64,000 nucleotides of DNA from JBBATK01 sp039810585 (GCA_039810585.1 JBDHXF010000015.1:5097-69096), one strand, 5' to 3'; counted from the stretch's first letter, positions 8,701-17,090 are shown. Notes: generated from the sequence alone by a model not told the origin. Program-made: numbers and translations.

Positions 8701-9925
8701 TTGATCCGGCAGTGATAATGGTCACAAACTGGTAGAGATATTCGCCGGTAGCCTCGCAACTCATGACGGTGTAATTCTTCATGTACTGCGATCTCGGCGG
8801 AACAATTAGCATGAAGGGGTCGCCCGCTTGCAGGTGTCCATTGTCGTCGGAGCTCGTTTGGCGCACGAGTGAAACCAAGATCTTACTTGATGCACTCAAC
8901 AATCCCGCTTGCGTGAGAGGCGCCTCGAACACCTGTCCGGCATTTAAGGTCGTGAGTGCCACACCGTTGAAGCTCACTGTTGTGCCGTTTTGAGCCGCAA
9001 CAATGCGATACAGATCAGTTGCGCCGCTAATCACTCTTGTGCCAGGAGGAGTAGGTAAGGGGGTAATGATATAATTCAATCCCCATACGGATGTCGGTGG
9101 CATCTCTTCGTACAATTGATCGCGGGAAATCGCCACAGCGCCATCTTCCACCGGAACGGTTGCGCGCTGATGTCCGCCAAACAATGCAATCGGCGCTGTC
9201 GACTCTACACGAGTTCCGCTTAAATCATAGTGCAGATTAGAGGTATTGAATTGGGCTTGACAGAGCCACGTATCGCCTGCATTTAGAATGACTGATTTCA
9301 CATTCATGCCGGTTTCGGTGGTCGGAACTGAGGGATATACTTGCACCACCGTATTATTCTGTGTCGCCACAATCACAAACTCGGAGGGTGTGGATGTAAT
9401 CGAAAGTTGGTTTTGATTCTGAAGTAAGAAGTCGGACTTATAACTCATCACGTAGTACTCGGTGCCAAGTGCCGGCGTAGGAAACACCATCGCGGCATCG
9501 GCGGTCGTGACGGCGTGGTTCAATGCGTACACAGAAACGTCTTCGCTGGCGGTGACGTGGAAACTACGATGGGTTACTTTTTCATTCTCGTTGCCATTCA
9601 CAAAGTTGGACATCTGATTGTATCCACGAGGCTCTGCGTCGGCCCAAGGAATTTGCATGCTAAAGATTTGACCGGCTGAGAGAAGGAACGGTTGGTTGTA
9701 GGATCGCAGTCCGTCGTTGTACGCAATGAAACCACTGGTGGCTTTTTCGGCGGACACATAGAGATAGAGGTAATCGGATGCGCCGGGTATCTGATGAATG
9801 TTGGGCAGAAAAGCGACGTAAAAGTCCTTACCCTTTGTTGTTTGTTGTGCCTGCAGTCTCCCCTCTACACTATAAAAGGCAGCGAGCCACACGAACATTG
9901 TCAGTATGCGGAAACACCTCTGCAT
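5777..9925 (-). CDS. Secreted T9SS protein: IgGFc-binding-like N-domain plus seven Cys-rich Ig-like modules
   Basis: A 1382-residue exported protein. The signal peptide ends near LQAQQ. Residues of about 30-490 resemble the IgGFc-binding protein N-terminal domain, with the opening GKDFYVAFLPN. About 490-1000 holds seven tandem modules of 65-85 residues related to PKD/Ig-like repeats of gliding-associated proteins. Most carry a Cys near the start, a W-P turn, an LSCxxC motif and a closing Cys. An OmpA-like or cargo-type beta region follows. The last 80 residues (VDPNPARELLKCVYS... GMYTLHF) form a type A sorting domain for type IX secretion. It is probably a cell-surface adhesin; the ligand is unknown. 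A shorter relative without the Ig modules is at 34327-35895. Confidence 0.8.
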   Translation of the reverse strand: MQRCFRILTMFVWLAAFYSVEGRLQAQQTTKGKDFYVAFLPNIHQIPGASDYLYLYVSAEKATSGFIAYNDGLRSYNQPFLLSAGQIFSMQIPWADAEPRGYNQMSNFVNGNENEKVTHRSFHVTASEDVSVYALNHAVTTADAAMVFPTPALGTEYYVMSYKSDFLLQNQNQLSITSTPSEFVIVATQNNTVVQVYPSVPTTETGMNVKSVILNAGDTWLCQAQFNTSNLHYDLSGTRVESTAPIALFGGHQRATVPVEDGAVAISRDQLYEEMPPTSVWGLNYIITPLPTPPGTRVISGATDLYRIVAAQNGTTVSFNGVALTTLNAGQVFEAPLTQAGLLSASSKILVSLVRQTSSDDNGHLQAGDPFMLIVPPRSQYMKNYTVMSCEATGEYLYQFVTIITAGSNSSSVLLDSAQVKSSLWNPIPGTCYVYAHVPVTSGVHIVNSPRLVGLYVSAYGYALSYGYVGGMSFVPDIGNDALTGGPDQSMCIGDTVVLQSTGKAVSRRWTQAGSTQRFPCDTCPSIVVHPLSSTRYIFSGTDSLGCDIVDTVLVTVHEIPDVSISPVHELCTDVPVTLHANGSFESIEWTPSTGLSCTTCNNPIANPGKDITYYATVRNGSSARCMAVDSVRVRYRYGISKAFPTGDTICKGDSALLRLHYGGSLHWSPSNTLSCASCDSVMAFPSSTTTYTVRADSADCTSQAQVTVTVVNPPTLSIAHDVNVCKGQAAALSVTTNASRIQWSPPTSLSATNRSQVMVTTDSDMLYTVEASYNANGCRAIDTVHVHVLSVPSVQLSATDTVVCGSSPVSIHASVSNASLIRWQPTAGLSCDSCADVEINTSSDQDFVVWAINANGCRDSAVIHVHVRNAPSLSLQDHNLKTCSSAPIGLHATSNQPVDWQPDSVLSCSACSDPIATFPSPGRYVVRAHAAISGGCDVYDSVVVQVFAVPADSLVSDLDTICSSSGAAHLSFMHASPGESYLWDATSPGLSDYSSASPDALPQVTTTYRVRVTNSDGCFVDRQITIAVIPCDRQLQVSSADAGTLSACGSAFARITLHNSGHVPIQIDSILEFAQIGATASLDTSVHLPLQLGVGETRDVPVKLVPTTRGAVQVDFRVVSSSSAIAGDSSTVVSVRASAIAYPLELTSRSIAVSAGQTVRLPIDIHSDDWQNIDLHEILIRLRYAQRWMEYRDTTELGVALMTKGWKVLSDSLWHDNADDLLQFRLRGDSALSLDGIAILPRFQILLSPDEEFALHIDSVWFPAEQRCINVSTQDEILQSIGCARNLRQVTSTGQNFDLLQVDPNPARELLKCVYSIPFECEPQLHIIDALGRRIEILHSVQQAPGTYELLSDISSLANGMYTLHFQACGRDLLRSFVVQH

Positions 9926-10228
9926 GTCTGTCCCAACATGAGTACTTGCTCAACACCGGTGTTGACGCTATAAAATACACCCTGAGCATTTACAAATACC
10001 ATCGAAATAAGCGTGATGAGGGCTTTTTTGTAGAGCGAAAAAGCGTGTTTAAAATTCGGATAAAAGACTCTCATTTATACCGCCTTTTCGGTGTATCTTT
10101 GTGAACGTTTCTTTTCACTTTGCTCTCAGGGGCGGTTTTCTAGCAAACGTCATACAGTCGGCTTCGGTGGCAGCCTTCGCCTGCACGGTAGTCCGATACG
10201 ATTGTTCACCCTTTCAACGTAAAACACT
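9926..10228. other. Divergent promoter region, AT-rich
   Basis: This 303-base gap separates the divergent secreted-protein gene and leucine dehydrogenase. No gene is seen; the plus-strand frame from 10101 is only a shadow. The AT-rich section at 9970-10110 should hold promoters for both sides. Confidence 0.5.
10094..10101 (+). promoter_or_regulatory. Bacteroidota-type promoter core TATCTTTG
   Basis: TATCTTTG matches the -7 consensus TAnnTTTG. The start point would fall near 10108, giving a leader of about 120 bases for leucine dehydrogenase. A clear -33 TTTG at the usual spacing is not visible. Confidence 0.4.
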
Positions 10229-11314
10229 ATGTTCCAGGACCTTGAATCATACGGACACGAACAGGTTGTCTTCTGTTCCGATCCGAAGAGTGGCCTTCGC
10301 GCTATTATTGGAATTCACAACACAACGCTCGGACCGGCACTGGGTGGCACCCGCATGTGGAACTATGCCAGTGATGCGGAAGCACTCACCGATGCTCTGC
10401 GTCTTTCGCGCGGAATGACGTATAAAGCAGCCGTTGCCGGGTTGAATCTTGGCGGTGGTAAAGCAGTAATTCTTGGTGATTCTCATACCCAGAAGACCGA
10501 GGAATTGTTCCGTTCCTACGGTCGCTTTGTCGACACGCTCCATGGTCGCTATATAACAGCGGAAGATGTTGGTACCTCCGTGCAGGACATGGAATACATC
10601 CGTATGGAAACGAGCTTCGTCACCGGTGTGGGCGGCAGCCAAGGCAGCGGCGACCCATCGCCTTTTACCGCCTTGGGTGTGTATGTGGGTGTGAAGGCAG
10701 CAGCAAAAGCACAATTTGGGAGCGACAACTTAGCCAAGAAGCGCATTGTAGTTCAGGGAGCGGGAAATGTAGCAAAACACTTGACGCATCACTTGGTAAA
10801 AGAAGGCGCATCGGTATTTGTGACCGACATCTACGAAGACAAAGCCCGTGCCCTTGCGGCAGATAGCGGAGCGCAGTATATCAGCCCCGATGAAGTGTAC
10901 GGATTCGATTGCGATATCCTGTCGCCAAACGCATTGGGTGCGATCATTAACGACGAGACCATTCCGCTGCTCAAATGCTCGGTAGTTGCCGGTGGGGCGA
11001 ACAACCAGCTCAAAGACGAACAGAAGCACGGCGAAGCTCTGAAAGCACGCAACATCATTTACGCTCCGGATTATGTCATTAACGCCGGCGGCTTGATCAA
11101 CGTGAGCTCAGAAATTGAAGGTTGGTCGACGGAACAGGTAACACGCAAGGTGGAGAATATTTACGAAGTTCTCTCGCGCATCTTCCGCGAATCAAAGGAG
11201 CACAACATTCTTAGCGTTGACGCGTCGAACCGCATTGCCGAAGAACGCATCGCCAAGGTACGTCACATTCACGGTGGCTTTAGCGGTGTTCCGAACATTC
11301 GAGGCGGACATTAA
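10229..11314 (+). CDS. Leucine dehydrogenase (Glu/Leu/Phe/Val dehydrogenase family)
   Basis: Reversible NAD-dependent oxidative deamination of leucine, and usually valine and isoleucine, to the 2-oxo acid and ammonia, in the cytoplasm. The 361-residue length is normal. Substrate and catalytic residues are seen as K66 in GMTYKAAVAG and K78 in LGGGKAV, with GGTRMW upstream. The Rossmann NAD site is around 170-180 (VVQGAGNVAKHL). The substrate preference among branched-chain acids is inferred from family resemblance to leucine dehydrogenase rather than glutamate dehydrogenase (shorter, GPALGGTRM). It stands alone between a promoter region and a hairpin terminator, and would feed branched-chain amino-acid breakdown. 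Confidence 0.88.
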   Translation: MFQDLESYGHEQVVFCSDPKSGLRAIIGIHNTTLGPALGGTRMWNYASDAEALTDALRLSRGMTYKAAVAGLNLGGGKAVILGDSHTQKTEELFRSYGRFVDTLHGRYITAEDVGTSVQDMEYIRMETSFVTGVGGSQGSGDPSPFTALGVYVGVKAAAKAQFGSDNLAKKRIVVQGAGNVAKHLTHHLVKEGASVFVTDIYEDKARALAADSGAQYISPDEVYGFDCDILSPNALGAIINDETIPLLKCSVVAGGANNQLKDEQKHGEALKARNIIYAPDYVINAGGLINVSSEIEGWSTEQVTRKVENIYEVLSRIFRESKEHNILSVDASNRIAEERIAKVRHIHGGFSGVPNIRGGH

Positions 11315-11361
11315 CACCCAATTTTCGTCGTCTACAGCAGATTTTCTGCTTTGCTTTTTTC

Positions 11362-11390
11362 AATACGCACAGCCTTTGGCTGTGCGTATT
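11362..11390 (+). terminator. Hairpin terminator after leucine dehydrogenase
   Basis: A perfect 13-bp stem, AATACGCACAGCC with GGCTGTGCGTATT, closes a 3-base loop about 48 bases past the stop. The tail TTTATATTG is only moderately T-rich. A T-run also precedes the stem, so the minus-strand direction is possible too. Confidence 0.6.
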
Positions 11391-11460
11391 TATATTGTGC
11401 CAGCGGCGCAGACAACGAATGCACAACCATCGTCTTCGTCGCCCTTACGTCCATTGACAT

Positions 11461-12075
11461 ATGCCCAAGATCTCTAAAGTTGACATTGCCTCCTTTCCGT
11501 TGAGTCAACAACGGTCGGTTGACGGTACTCGTCGTCTTGCACGTGAAAAAGTCGTGCAAATGCTTAGTGCATACGACGCCACCGAGTCGAACACCAATGC
11601 TGTGTTTGATCATATTTTTTACAGAGACTTTAATCTGAACGAGGAGCCACACCAAGAACAGGGTCGTCCCCTGAAGCCGGAAGAAGTGGAAGAACTCGAA
11701 GCCGATACCCCCATTAGCTGGCGCGAGAAGGATATTTCCTTTGCTCGTACGTTGTTCGTCAATACGTTGTCCGACACTGTTGCACTGGACGAACGTATCG
11801 AACGTTTGGCTAAGAATTGGGATCTGGAACGCATCGCCCTTATTGATCGCCAACTGCTCCGCATGGCGATTACCGAGATGAAGACCTTTGATGATATCGT
11901 TCCGCGTATCACCATCAACGAAGCGATCGAACTGGCGAAAGTGTATTCAACCGAAAAAAGTTCCGTCTTCATTAACGGTATCCTGGATGCCGCACGCGAC
12001 GAACTCATGGCCGAAGGAAGCTTAGCCTCAGCCCGGAATCAAGACCTGGAGGAAGCCGCCGACGTTTCGGTGTAA
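11461..12075 (+). CDS. nusB: Transcription antitermination factor NusB
   Basis: NusB binds boxA RNA together with NusE/S10 to prevent premature termination in rRNA operons. The 204-residue protein opens with the RxxAREKVVQML segment at about 24-36. It ends in the strongly conserved IDRQLLRMAITEM and ITINEAIELAKVYSTEKS block (about 134-165) that marks the family. An acidic, Pro/Glu-rich insert at about 65-90 and an acidic tail make it longer than the roughly 140-residue E. coli protein. Longer forms are usual in this phylum. Confidence 0.9.
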   Translation: MPKISKVDIASFPLSQQRSVDGTRRLAREKVVQMLSAYDATESNTNAVFDHIFYRDFNLNEEPHQEQGRPLKPEEVEELEADTPISWREKDISFARTLFVNTLSDTVALDERIERLAKNWDLERIALIDRQLLRMAITEMKTFDDIVPRITINEAIELAKVYSTEKSSVFINGILDAARDELMAEGSLASARNQDLEEAADVSV

Positions 12076-12180
12076 TATTGGCGCCGTTTTGCTAATTCCT
12101 TGTCTGGCATAGACTTTGCGATTGGCACCATACGGTTGAACGAATGTCTGGACGATCCGCCCCTCAAAGGCGCTGTACTC

Positions 12181-13638
12181 ATGGAAGAAGCTCCCCTTAC
12201 ACTTACTGCACCACACGAGAATGTTAGGCACTCGGGCGCTATTCTAGCACTCTTGCTGCTCACTTTTTTCTCGCTCAACGACCTTCATGCCCAAAGCATC
12301 CGAATAGTACGATCGGATGTAGACTCCGGTCGCGCATCGTTCATTACGGCCACCCAGTTGTTTGGAATGGACATTGAAGTAAGCGGCGTTAACAATTGCA
12401 CCGGCGTCAGCTTCGAACTCCAATACCAAGGATCGCAATACGTGGTGTTCTCGGATTGGAAAGCCCGAGACATGGGTATGCAGGGAAGTTTTGCGTATGA
12501 CTTATCCGATACCGCCTCCGGTGCCGGAAGCGTGCACATAGGCGCCCTATCGGGTATTGCGGTCACCGATCCCGGAATCGACAATCCTGTTGCCATCCAT
12601 TTGGACTTTGTCGTGAGACCAAGCGCACCTAACGGAACGGCTCTCACCTTCAGTTTTAACCATGCGCAAGCTGTCACCAGCGACAGCGGCGGCATGATTG
12701 TGAATCTCAGTTCCGCTCCATACCAAGTCAGCATCCATGGATTCGTGAATGTGTTTCCGGGTGACGCTGACAACAATGGCCTCGTTGACTCCCGTGACGC
12801 TACCACCGTTGGCGCTTTTCTCAAACAAGGCTCCGGTGCCAGCAACGTGCGTGGGTACAAACGTCAGCCTTGCAGTACGCTCTGGCTTCCCCAAGAGGCA
12901 CTCGTGTGGGATAGCGCCAAGGCTACCTACGCCGACTGTGACGGCAGTGGGGATGTTACCCTTAGTGACAACTTGGTCGTGCAAATCAACTTTGGTAAGG
13001 AACACAGTAAGACGAAGAAAGACAACGAAATTCAGTGCGTCAAGCGCACCCCTCACGTCCAAGACGGTGTGGAACAAGCACTCTTCGTGCAGACACCTGT
13101 GGATCTCGTTGGTGCTGCATTCGCCTTCGATTTTCCCGTCGGATCGGAGTTGCCTGTCGATTTTGTGTGTGCAGATGCGGCGGTCAATACCTCGCTCTTT
13201 CTGCCTGACCCCGACGCCCATCGCGTGTACCTGGTGTTTGGCAGTGAGCATGGTCTCAACGCAGTCCATAGTGGTCTGGCCGGACATTTGATCTACAACC
13301 AGAGAACATCACCCTATTCTTGCTCGCAAGCGATGGGTGCAACCGCCGGTGGCAGTTTTTACTCATTGTCCATACTCAGTGAAGTGAACGAGCATAGCTC
13401 AGATCTGGGCGATACCACGAATCTGTTTCGTTATGATCAAGACGATATCGTGTGCAATCCGTTGGTTCATGAGGTTTCACTGGTCGACGGATTGGGTCGC
13501 GTAGTGGCACATATCAGCCAACACGACCTGGGAACCGAACTGAGGCTTTCGACAAAAGCCTACGCAGCCGGAGCGTATTTTCTTATCCTGCGAGGCGAAG
13601 CCGGCGCGGAAAGCCATGGCCTTATCCTTGGCCATTGA
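12181..13638 (+). CDS. Secreted protein with cohesin-like and dockerin-like domains and a degenerate T9SS tail
   Basis: The 485-residue exported protein has a signal peptide ending near LHAQS (the ATG at 12181 is preferred to a TTG at 12100). Residues of about 40-185 resemble a cohesin-like beta-sandwich. Residues of about 190-275 hold a dockerin type I-like pair of calcium loops, GDADNNGLVDSRDA and ADCDGSGDVTLSDN. A second beta-rich part follows. The last 60 residues (LVDGLGRVVAHI... AAGAYFLILRG) look like a type IX sorting domain, though the usual PNP motif is weak. Having both domain types in one chain suggests folding or assembly at the cell surface rather than a true cellulosome. The function is unknown. 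Confidence 0.65.
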   Translation: MEEAPLTLTAPHENVRHSGAILALLLLTFFSLNDLHAQSIRIVRSDVDSGRASFITATQLFGMDIEVSGVNNCTGVSFELQYQGSQYVVFSDWKARDMGMQGSFAYDLSDTASGAGSVHIGALSGIAVTDPGIDNPVAIHLDFVVRPSAPNGTALTFSFNHAQAVTSDSGGMIVNLSSAPYQVSIHGFVNVFPGDADNNGLVDSRDATTVGAFLKQGSGASNVRGYKRQPCSTLWLPQEALVWDSAKATYADCDGSGDVTLSDNLVVQINFGKEHSKTKKDNEIQCVKRTPHVQDGVEQALFVQTPVDLVGAAFAFDFPVGSELPVDFVCADAAVNTSLFLPDPDAHRVYLVFGSEHGLNAVHSGLAGHLIYNQRTSPYSCSQAMGATAGGSFYSLSILSEVNEHSSDLGDTTNLFRYDQDDIVCNPLVHEVSLVDGLGRVVAHISQHDLGTELRLSTKAYAAGAYFLILRGEAGAESHGLILGH

Positions 13639-13766
13639 TCATACCCTACGAAATTTCTTCGAAATCCCCTATTTTAGGGATTCGCTCTGTTAATGCTTCG
13701 TTTTAACAGAGATTCGTCGTTTTTTCCTGACACCGCTGTCAACCAAACAGCATCTTCAAAGCGTCT

Positions 13767-14357
13767 ATGGCATCGCGCAGTTTCGGTTCCATTGAGAATG
13801 ATCGGGAGTTCGTAGAGCGGATACTGGCTCAGGATCCTGACGTTTTCACGGACATCGTCCGCAGCTTCTCGAAGCAGGTCTATGCTTTGGCCTTTGATCT
13901 GAGCAGGGATCACGACGATGCAGAGGATATCACCCAGGACGTCTTCATCCGAGTGTACAAAGCCTTGGAGAAGTTCCGCGGTGACTCCAAACTCAGCACC
14001 TGGTTGTACCGAATCACCGTCAACACCTTCATCAATCGAACTCGCACACTTTCGTACGAGGCATCCAAAACCGGGACGCAATACGATGATGAGGTTCGGA
14101 CTGATGGGATGAGTTATCCTATGGTCAACCCGGAGCAGGTTCTTTCGCAACGAGTGATTGATGAACACCTTCAAGCCGCGCTGGACGAGCTAAGTCCTTC
14201 TCAGCGAACAGTGTTCATTTTGCGACACTACCACGATTTGCCGCTCAAGGAAATATCCGAGCAATTGGGAAATTCCGAAGGAACGGTGAAAGTGCTCTTG
14301 TTTCGAGCCATTCACAACCTGCAGAAGAAGCTTTCATTTTACAAAGATGATCTCTAA
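13767..14357 (+). CDS. ECF-type RNA polymerase sigma factor (RpoE-like)
   Basis: A 196-residue sigma-70 family factor of the extracytoplasmic-function type. Region 2 spans about 22-95, with DDAEDITQDVFIRVYKAL and the promoter-opening segment KLSTWLYRITVNTF. Region 4 spans about 138-188, with LSPSQRTVFILRHYHDLP and the helix-turn-helix KEISEQLGNSEGTVKVLL. It would direct polymerase to a small set of envelope or stress genes. The next gene, 60 bases downstream, is a membrane protein with the layout of an anti-sigma factor, so the pair is probably a sensor-regulator unit. Confidence 0.9.
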   Translation: MASRSFGSIENDREFVERILAQDPDVFTDIVRSFSKQVYALAFDLSRDHDDAEDITQDVFIRVYKALEKFRGDSKLSTWLYRITVNTFINRTRTLSYEASKTGTQYDDEVRTDGMSYPMVNPEQVLSQRVIDEHLQAALDELSPSQRTVFILRHYHDLPLKEISEQLGNSEGTVKVLLFRAIHNLQKKLSFYKDDL

Positions 14358-14417
14358 GTCATTTCAGAGGCCATTTCGGTCCGGTTTCCCCCGAATTGTT
14401 AGTGCGAAAGGAAGCGT

Positions 14418-15260
14418 ATGAAAAAATCTGATACCTCGTTCCATGAACTCATCGTTTTGTCCTACTACGGCGAACTAAGCGCCGAGCAGAAGCGTGTTCT
14501 GGACGATGCCTTAGCCTCTCAACCCGAACTGGCTCAAACGGCAGCGAAGCTGAGCGAATCGCTGAGTTTCATGAAAAACAGCAGCGCATCTGAAGCTGTC
14601 GAACCCGACGCAGCGAAGCTGTCGCGTATTGAGAACTCCATTCTGAACGCCACGGTACGAGCGCCGAAGGTTGCTCCTCACTTTGAGGAACAACGCACTC
14701 ACCGTACCCTGATTCAAACGATTCGTGAACTCTTTATGAGTCCGCAGGCTATTGGCTTTGCCTTAGCCGGCGGTTTAGCGTTTTTAGTGATCGGCATTTA
14801 CATCGGTTCGCAGATACAGCCACAACCGCATGTTGTATCCATGGCTGCTGTGACTCCCGGCGACACCGCGGTAGTACCGACACCGGTTATTGCCGGCAGC
14901 CGGCAGGTTTCGGACTTTTTGCGCCGTTCCCAGATCTACCTCGCCACGGCCGTCGACAATGAAGTGGCCTGCGAAAAGTGTCTTCCCATTCAGCAACAGT
15001 TGCCGAACAGACAAATAGCCAAGGATCTACTGAAGGAAGCGTCGGCACTGAAGGATAAGTCGAAAGGCAATCCGGAAATTGAAAAGCTGTTGACCGACAT
15101 TGAGTTCGTTCTCAATAACATTGGCAACAATGCGGACATAAGTCCCTCGCAAGCTGAAGAAGTTCACCACATTGCCAGCAACGCCGTTTGTGAGGTTGCC
15201 GAGCGAATTGATAGTGTGAATCATCAGCATCAAGCTCTGCAAAAACAGACGGGACACTAA
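14418..15260 (+). CDS. Candidate membrane anti-sigma factor
   Basis: A 280-residue protein starting at an ATG preceded by AAGGAAG. The N-terminal 100 residues are helical and cytoplasmic (FHELIVLSYYGELS), resembling anti-sigma domains but lacking the zinc-binding HxxxCxxC. One membrane helix lies at about 110-132 (IGFALAGGLAFLVIGIYIG). The periplasmic part holds one CxxC (ACEKCLP, about 179-182) and a helical tail. The link to the adjacent ECF sigma factor rests on gene order and topology, not on a recognised domain. The periplasmic cysteine pair could sense redox state, which is speculative. Confidence 0.6.
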   Translation: MKKSDTSFHELIVLSYYGELSAEQKRVLDDALASQPELAQTAAKLSESLSFMKNSSASEAVEPDAAKLSRIENSILNATVRAPKVAPHFEEQRTHRTLIQTIRELFMSPQAIGFALAGGLAFLVIGIYIGSQIQPQPHVVSMAAVTPGDTAVVPTPVIAGSRQVSDFLRRSQIYLATAVDNEVACEKCLPIQQQLPNRQIAKDLLKEASALKDKSKGNPEIEKLLTDIEFVLNNIGNNADISPSQAEEVHHIASNAVCEVAERIDSVNHQHQALQKQTGH

Positions 15261-15348
15261 GCTCGTATGGAGCTGCGTTGGTGAGATGAACATTGTGGTT
15301 CATCGAATAATCTGTCATTCAAATCGTGTTTCATCAATTTCAAATCGT

Positions 15349-16155
15349 ATGAGGAACTTTCTAAGCACTGTTATGATTGGAGCGGCGTTGCTGATTGGCA
15401 GCATCGCATACGCCCAACCAAAAATGGAAATCATTGGTGGCGAAACCTGTGACTGGGGTAAAGTCACGGTTAAAAATAATCCGCTTAAAATGGTGTCGCT
15501 CGACACAGCCATTTGGGTAAAAAACGTCGGCACCAAAGATCTGGTGATCGACACGATTCGTGTTGGTTGTGGTTGCACCACACCCCACTACAACCACGAT
15601 CCAATTAAGCCGGGCGAGACAGGAAAAATCGGAATCGGACTCAATGTAGCGCTGGCATCCGGCGAGCTTACGAAGACGATGACCATTTATGCCAACGACG
15701 ATCCGAGCAAAATGGGCAAGCTGATGTACCTCAAGGCAAACATCTTCCGTCCGCTCACGCTTACACCGCAGTCTTTCAACTTCCCCGAAATTCACGTTGG
15801 TGATACGTCGCACTTTTTTGTCAACCTGAAAAACAACGACACCAAGCCTTTCAAGATTGAGCGTATGCTTGCCACAAAGGGAATGATCATTGATCAGAAA
15901 GGTCCCGTTACCATTCAACCCGGCGACACACTGCGTATCAATGGAAGCTACATTGGTCGCGAACGTGGTTACTGGAATGCCAATGTGGTGATTGAAACAC
16001 CGGATCCAGACTTCCCTCCATTTGAGATCAGCGCATATGGTCAGGTAAAGGACAACGAAGGCGTGGTGGATCCGAGCGTCATTACCATCGACCCGACAAA
16101 GAAGGATAAAAAAGGAAACATCATTATTCCTGCTCCTTCCGCAAAGCATCACTAA
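15349..16155 (+). CDS. Exported DUF1573 protein
   Basis: A 268-residue protein with a signal peptide (FLSTVMIGAALLIGSIAYAQ). A DUF1573 immunoglobulin-like domain follows at about 25-115, with the characteristic VGCGCTTPHY and IKPGETGKI motifs. A second similar beta-sandwich is at about 130-240 and the tail is Lys-rich. The family is common and often abundant in Bacteroidota envelopes; its biochemical role is not established. The ATG at 15349 is preferred because an upstream start at 15286 would hide the signal peptide. It sits 88 bases after the anti-sigma candidate and may belong to the same regulon. Confidence 0.8.
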   Translation: MRNFLSTVMIGAALLIGSIAYAQPKMEIIGGETCDWGKVTVKNNPLKMVSLDTAIWVKNVGTKDLVIDTIRVGCGCTTPHYNHDPIKPGETGKIGIGLNVALASGELTKTMTIYANDDPSKMGKLMYLKANIFRPLTLTPQSFNFPEIHVGDTSHFFVNLKNNDTKPFKIERMLATKGMIIDQKGPVTIQPGDTLRINGSYIGRERGYWNANVVIETPDPDFPPFEISAYGQVKDNEGVVDPSVITIDPTKKDKKGNIIIPAPSAKHH

Positions 16156-16177
16156 GACACATTGTGTTTGATACACC

Positions 16178-16217
16178 AAGAGCCTCGTAGAATTCTACGG
16201 GGCTCTTGTCGTTTTTT
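16178..16217 (+). terminator. Terminator between DUF1573 and lipoate ligase genes
   Basis: An almost perfect stem pairs AAGAGCC and CGTAG with their complements, with a single T-G wobble, at 16178-16207. It is followed by GTCGTTTTTT. It lies between convergent genes and ends the DUF1573 transcript. Confidence 0.8.
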
Positions 16218-16245
16218 AGCATGGCTCCATAGAAATGTCTTCGCG

Positions 16246-17022
16246 TCAGAACGTCTGCAGCTGTCGCATCACTGCCAGCAGGCATTCACGAACGCTGACA
16301 GTGCGCGAGCAGATCTCCTGCATGCTCACGCTCTGCTGTTGTATGGATCGCCGAAGGCTCTCCCTCTTTTCTGCAGAATCCAAGCACACCAGATCGGCCA
16401 GCTCCTCGTGAGCCGGCCCGAGCAGAATGGATCCGTGTTGAAGCAGCACACGACCATACAATCGCTGCGCACTTCCCACCACTTTTCGGTCATGCCACAT
16501 GATTTCAGATCGTGCGGCTGAGGTAAAGCATGAAATGCTATCACCCTCCGTTCGATAGCGTTTTGCAAAATCCGGTTGTGATTTCTGGAAGACGATTTCC
16601 TTCGCTCCACAATCCTCCAATGCCGCCCGCAACCACTCGTGACTCCAGCGATAAATGTGGTAGGACTGGATTTCATCCGGCAACCTCATTACCAAGGAGT
16701 ACGTCAACTCCTCGGCGTGAAACACCGCGCGACCACCGGTTGCACGCCGTACAATACCGTAGCCGCGCTCGTGAATGCGCTTCGTATCGATGTCGTTTTC
16801 CGATTGATTGGCGCCAAGCGACACGCACCAGGGCGCCCAACTGTAGAGTCGGATTTGTATCTCCTCCGTCTCTCCCGCTATCAAGCGTTGCGCATGCTCT
16901 TCGTCGCGACGCATATGGAACTCACCCTCGCACTGCTCCTCCACCGCCACAGTGAAACGATTATGCATCGCCTGGCGGATTGTCCGCCGTATATCCTCAT
17001 CCTCCATCACACTCTGTAGCAT
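16246..17022 (-). CDS. Lipoate-protein ligase A family protein
   Basis: A member of the LplA/LipB/BirA fold (about 258 residues from the ATG at 17020-17022; a TTG further up would add 17). The lipoate-binding segment RRATGGRAVFH is followed by ELTYSLV. The lysine-containing KVVGSAQR strand and the LLQHGSILL segment are also in the expected order. The enzyme attaches lipoate, or octanoate in some relatives, to E2 subunits of 2-oxoacid dehydrogenases and the glycine cleavage H protein. Whether this one uses free lipoate or transfers octanoyl groups cannot be told. It diverges from pyrE. Confidence 0.8.
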   Translation of the reverse strand: MLQSVMEDEDIRRTIRQAMHNRFTVAVEEQCEGEFHMRRDEEHAQRLIAGETEEIQIRLYSWAPWCVSLGANQSENDIDTKRIHERGYGIVRRATGGRAVFHAEELTYSLVMRLPDEIQSYHIYRWSHEWLRAALEDCGAKEIVFQKSQPDFAKRYRTEGDSISCFTSAARSEIMWHDRKVVGSAQRLYGRVLLQHGSILLGPAHEELADLVCLDSAEKRESLRRSIQQQSVSMQEICSRTVSVRECLLAVMRQLQTF

Positions 17023-17040
17023 CGGCAACTCTAAAAACGA

Positions 17041-17048
17041 TAGTTTTG
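17041..17048 (+). promoter_or_regulatory. Possible TAnnTTTG promoter core for pyrE
   Basis: TAGTTTTG fits the Bacteroidota -7 consensus and would place transcription start near 17055, about 36 bases before the pyrE ATG. No clear -33 element was found. Confidence 0.35.
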
Positions 17049-17090
17049 TACGCAACCCTTTGTCTTCACACAACCCTGTGCACCTGGCCT

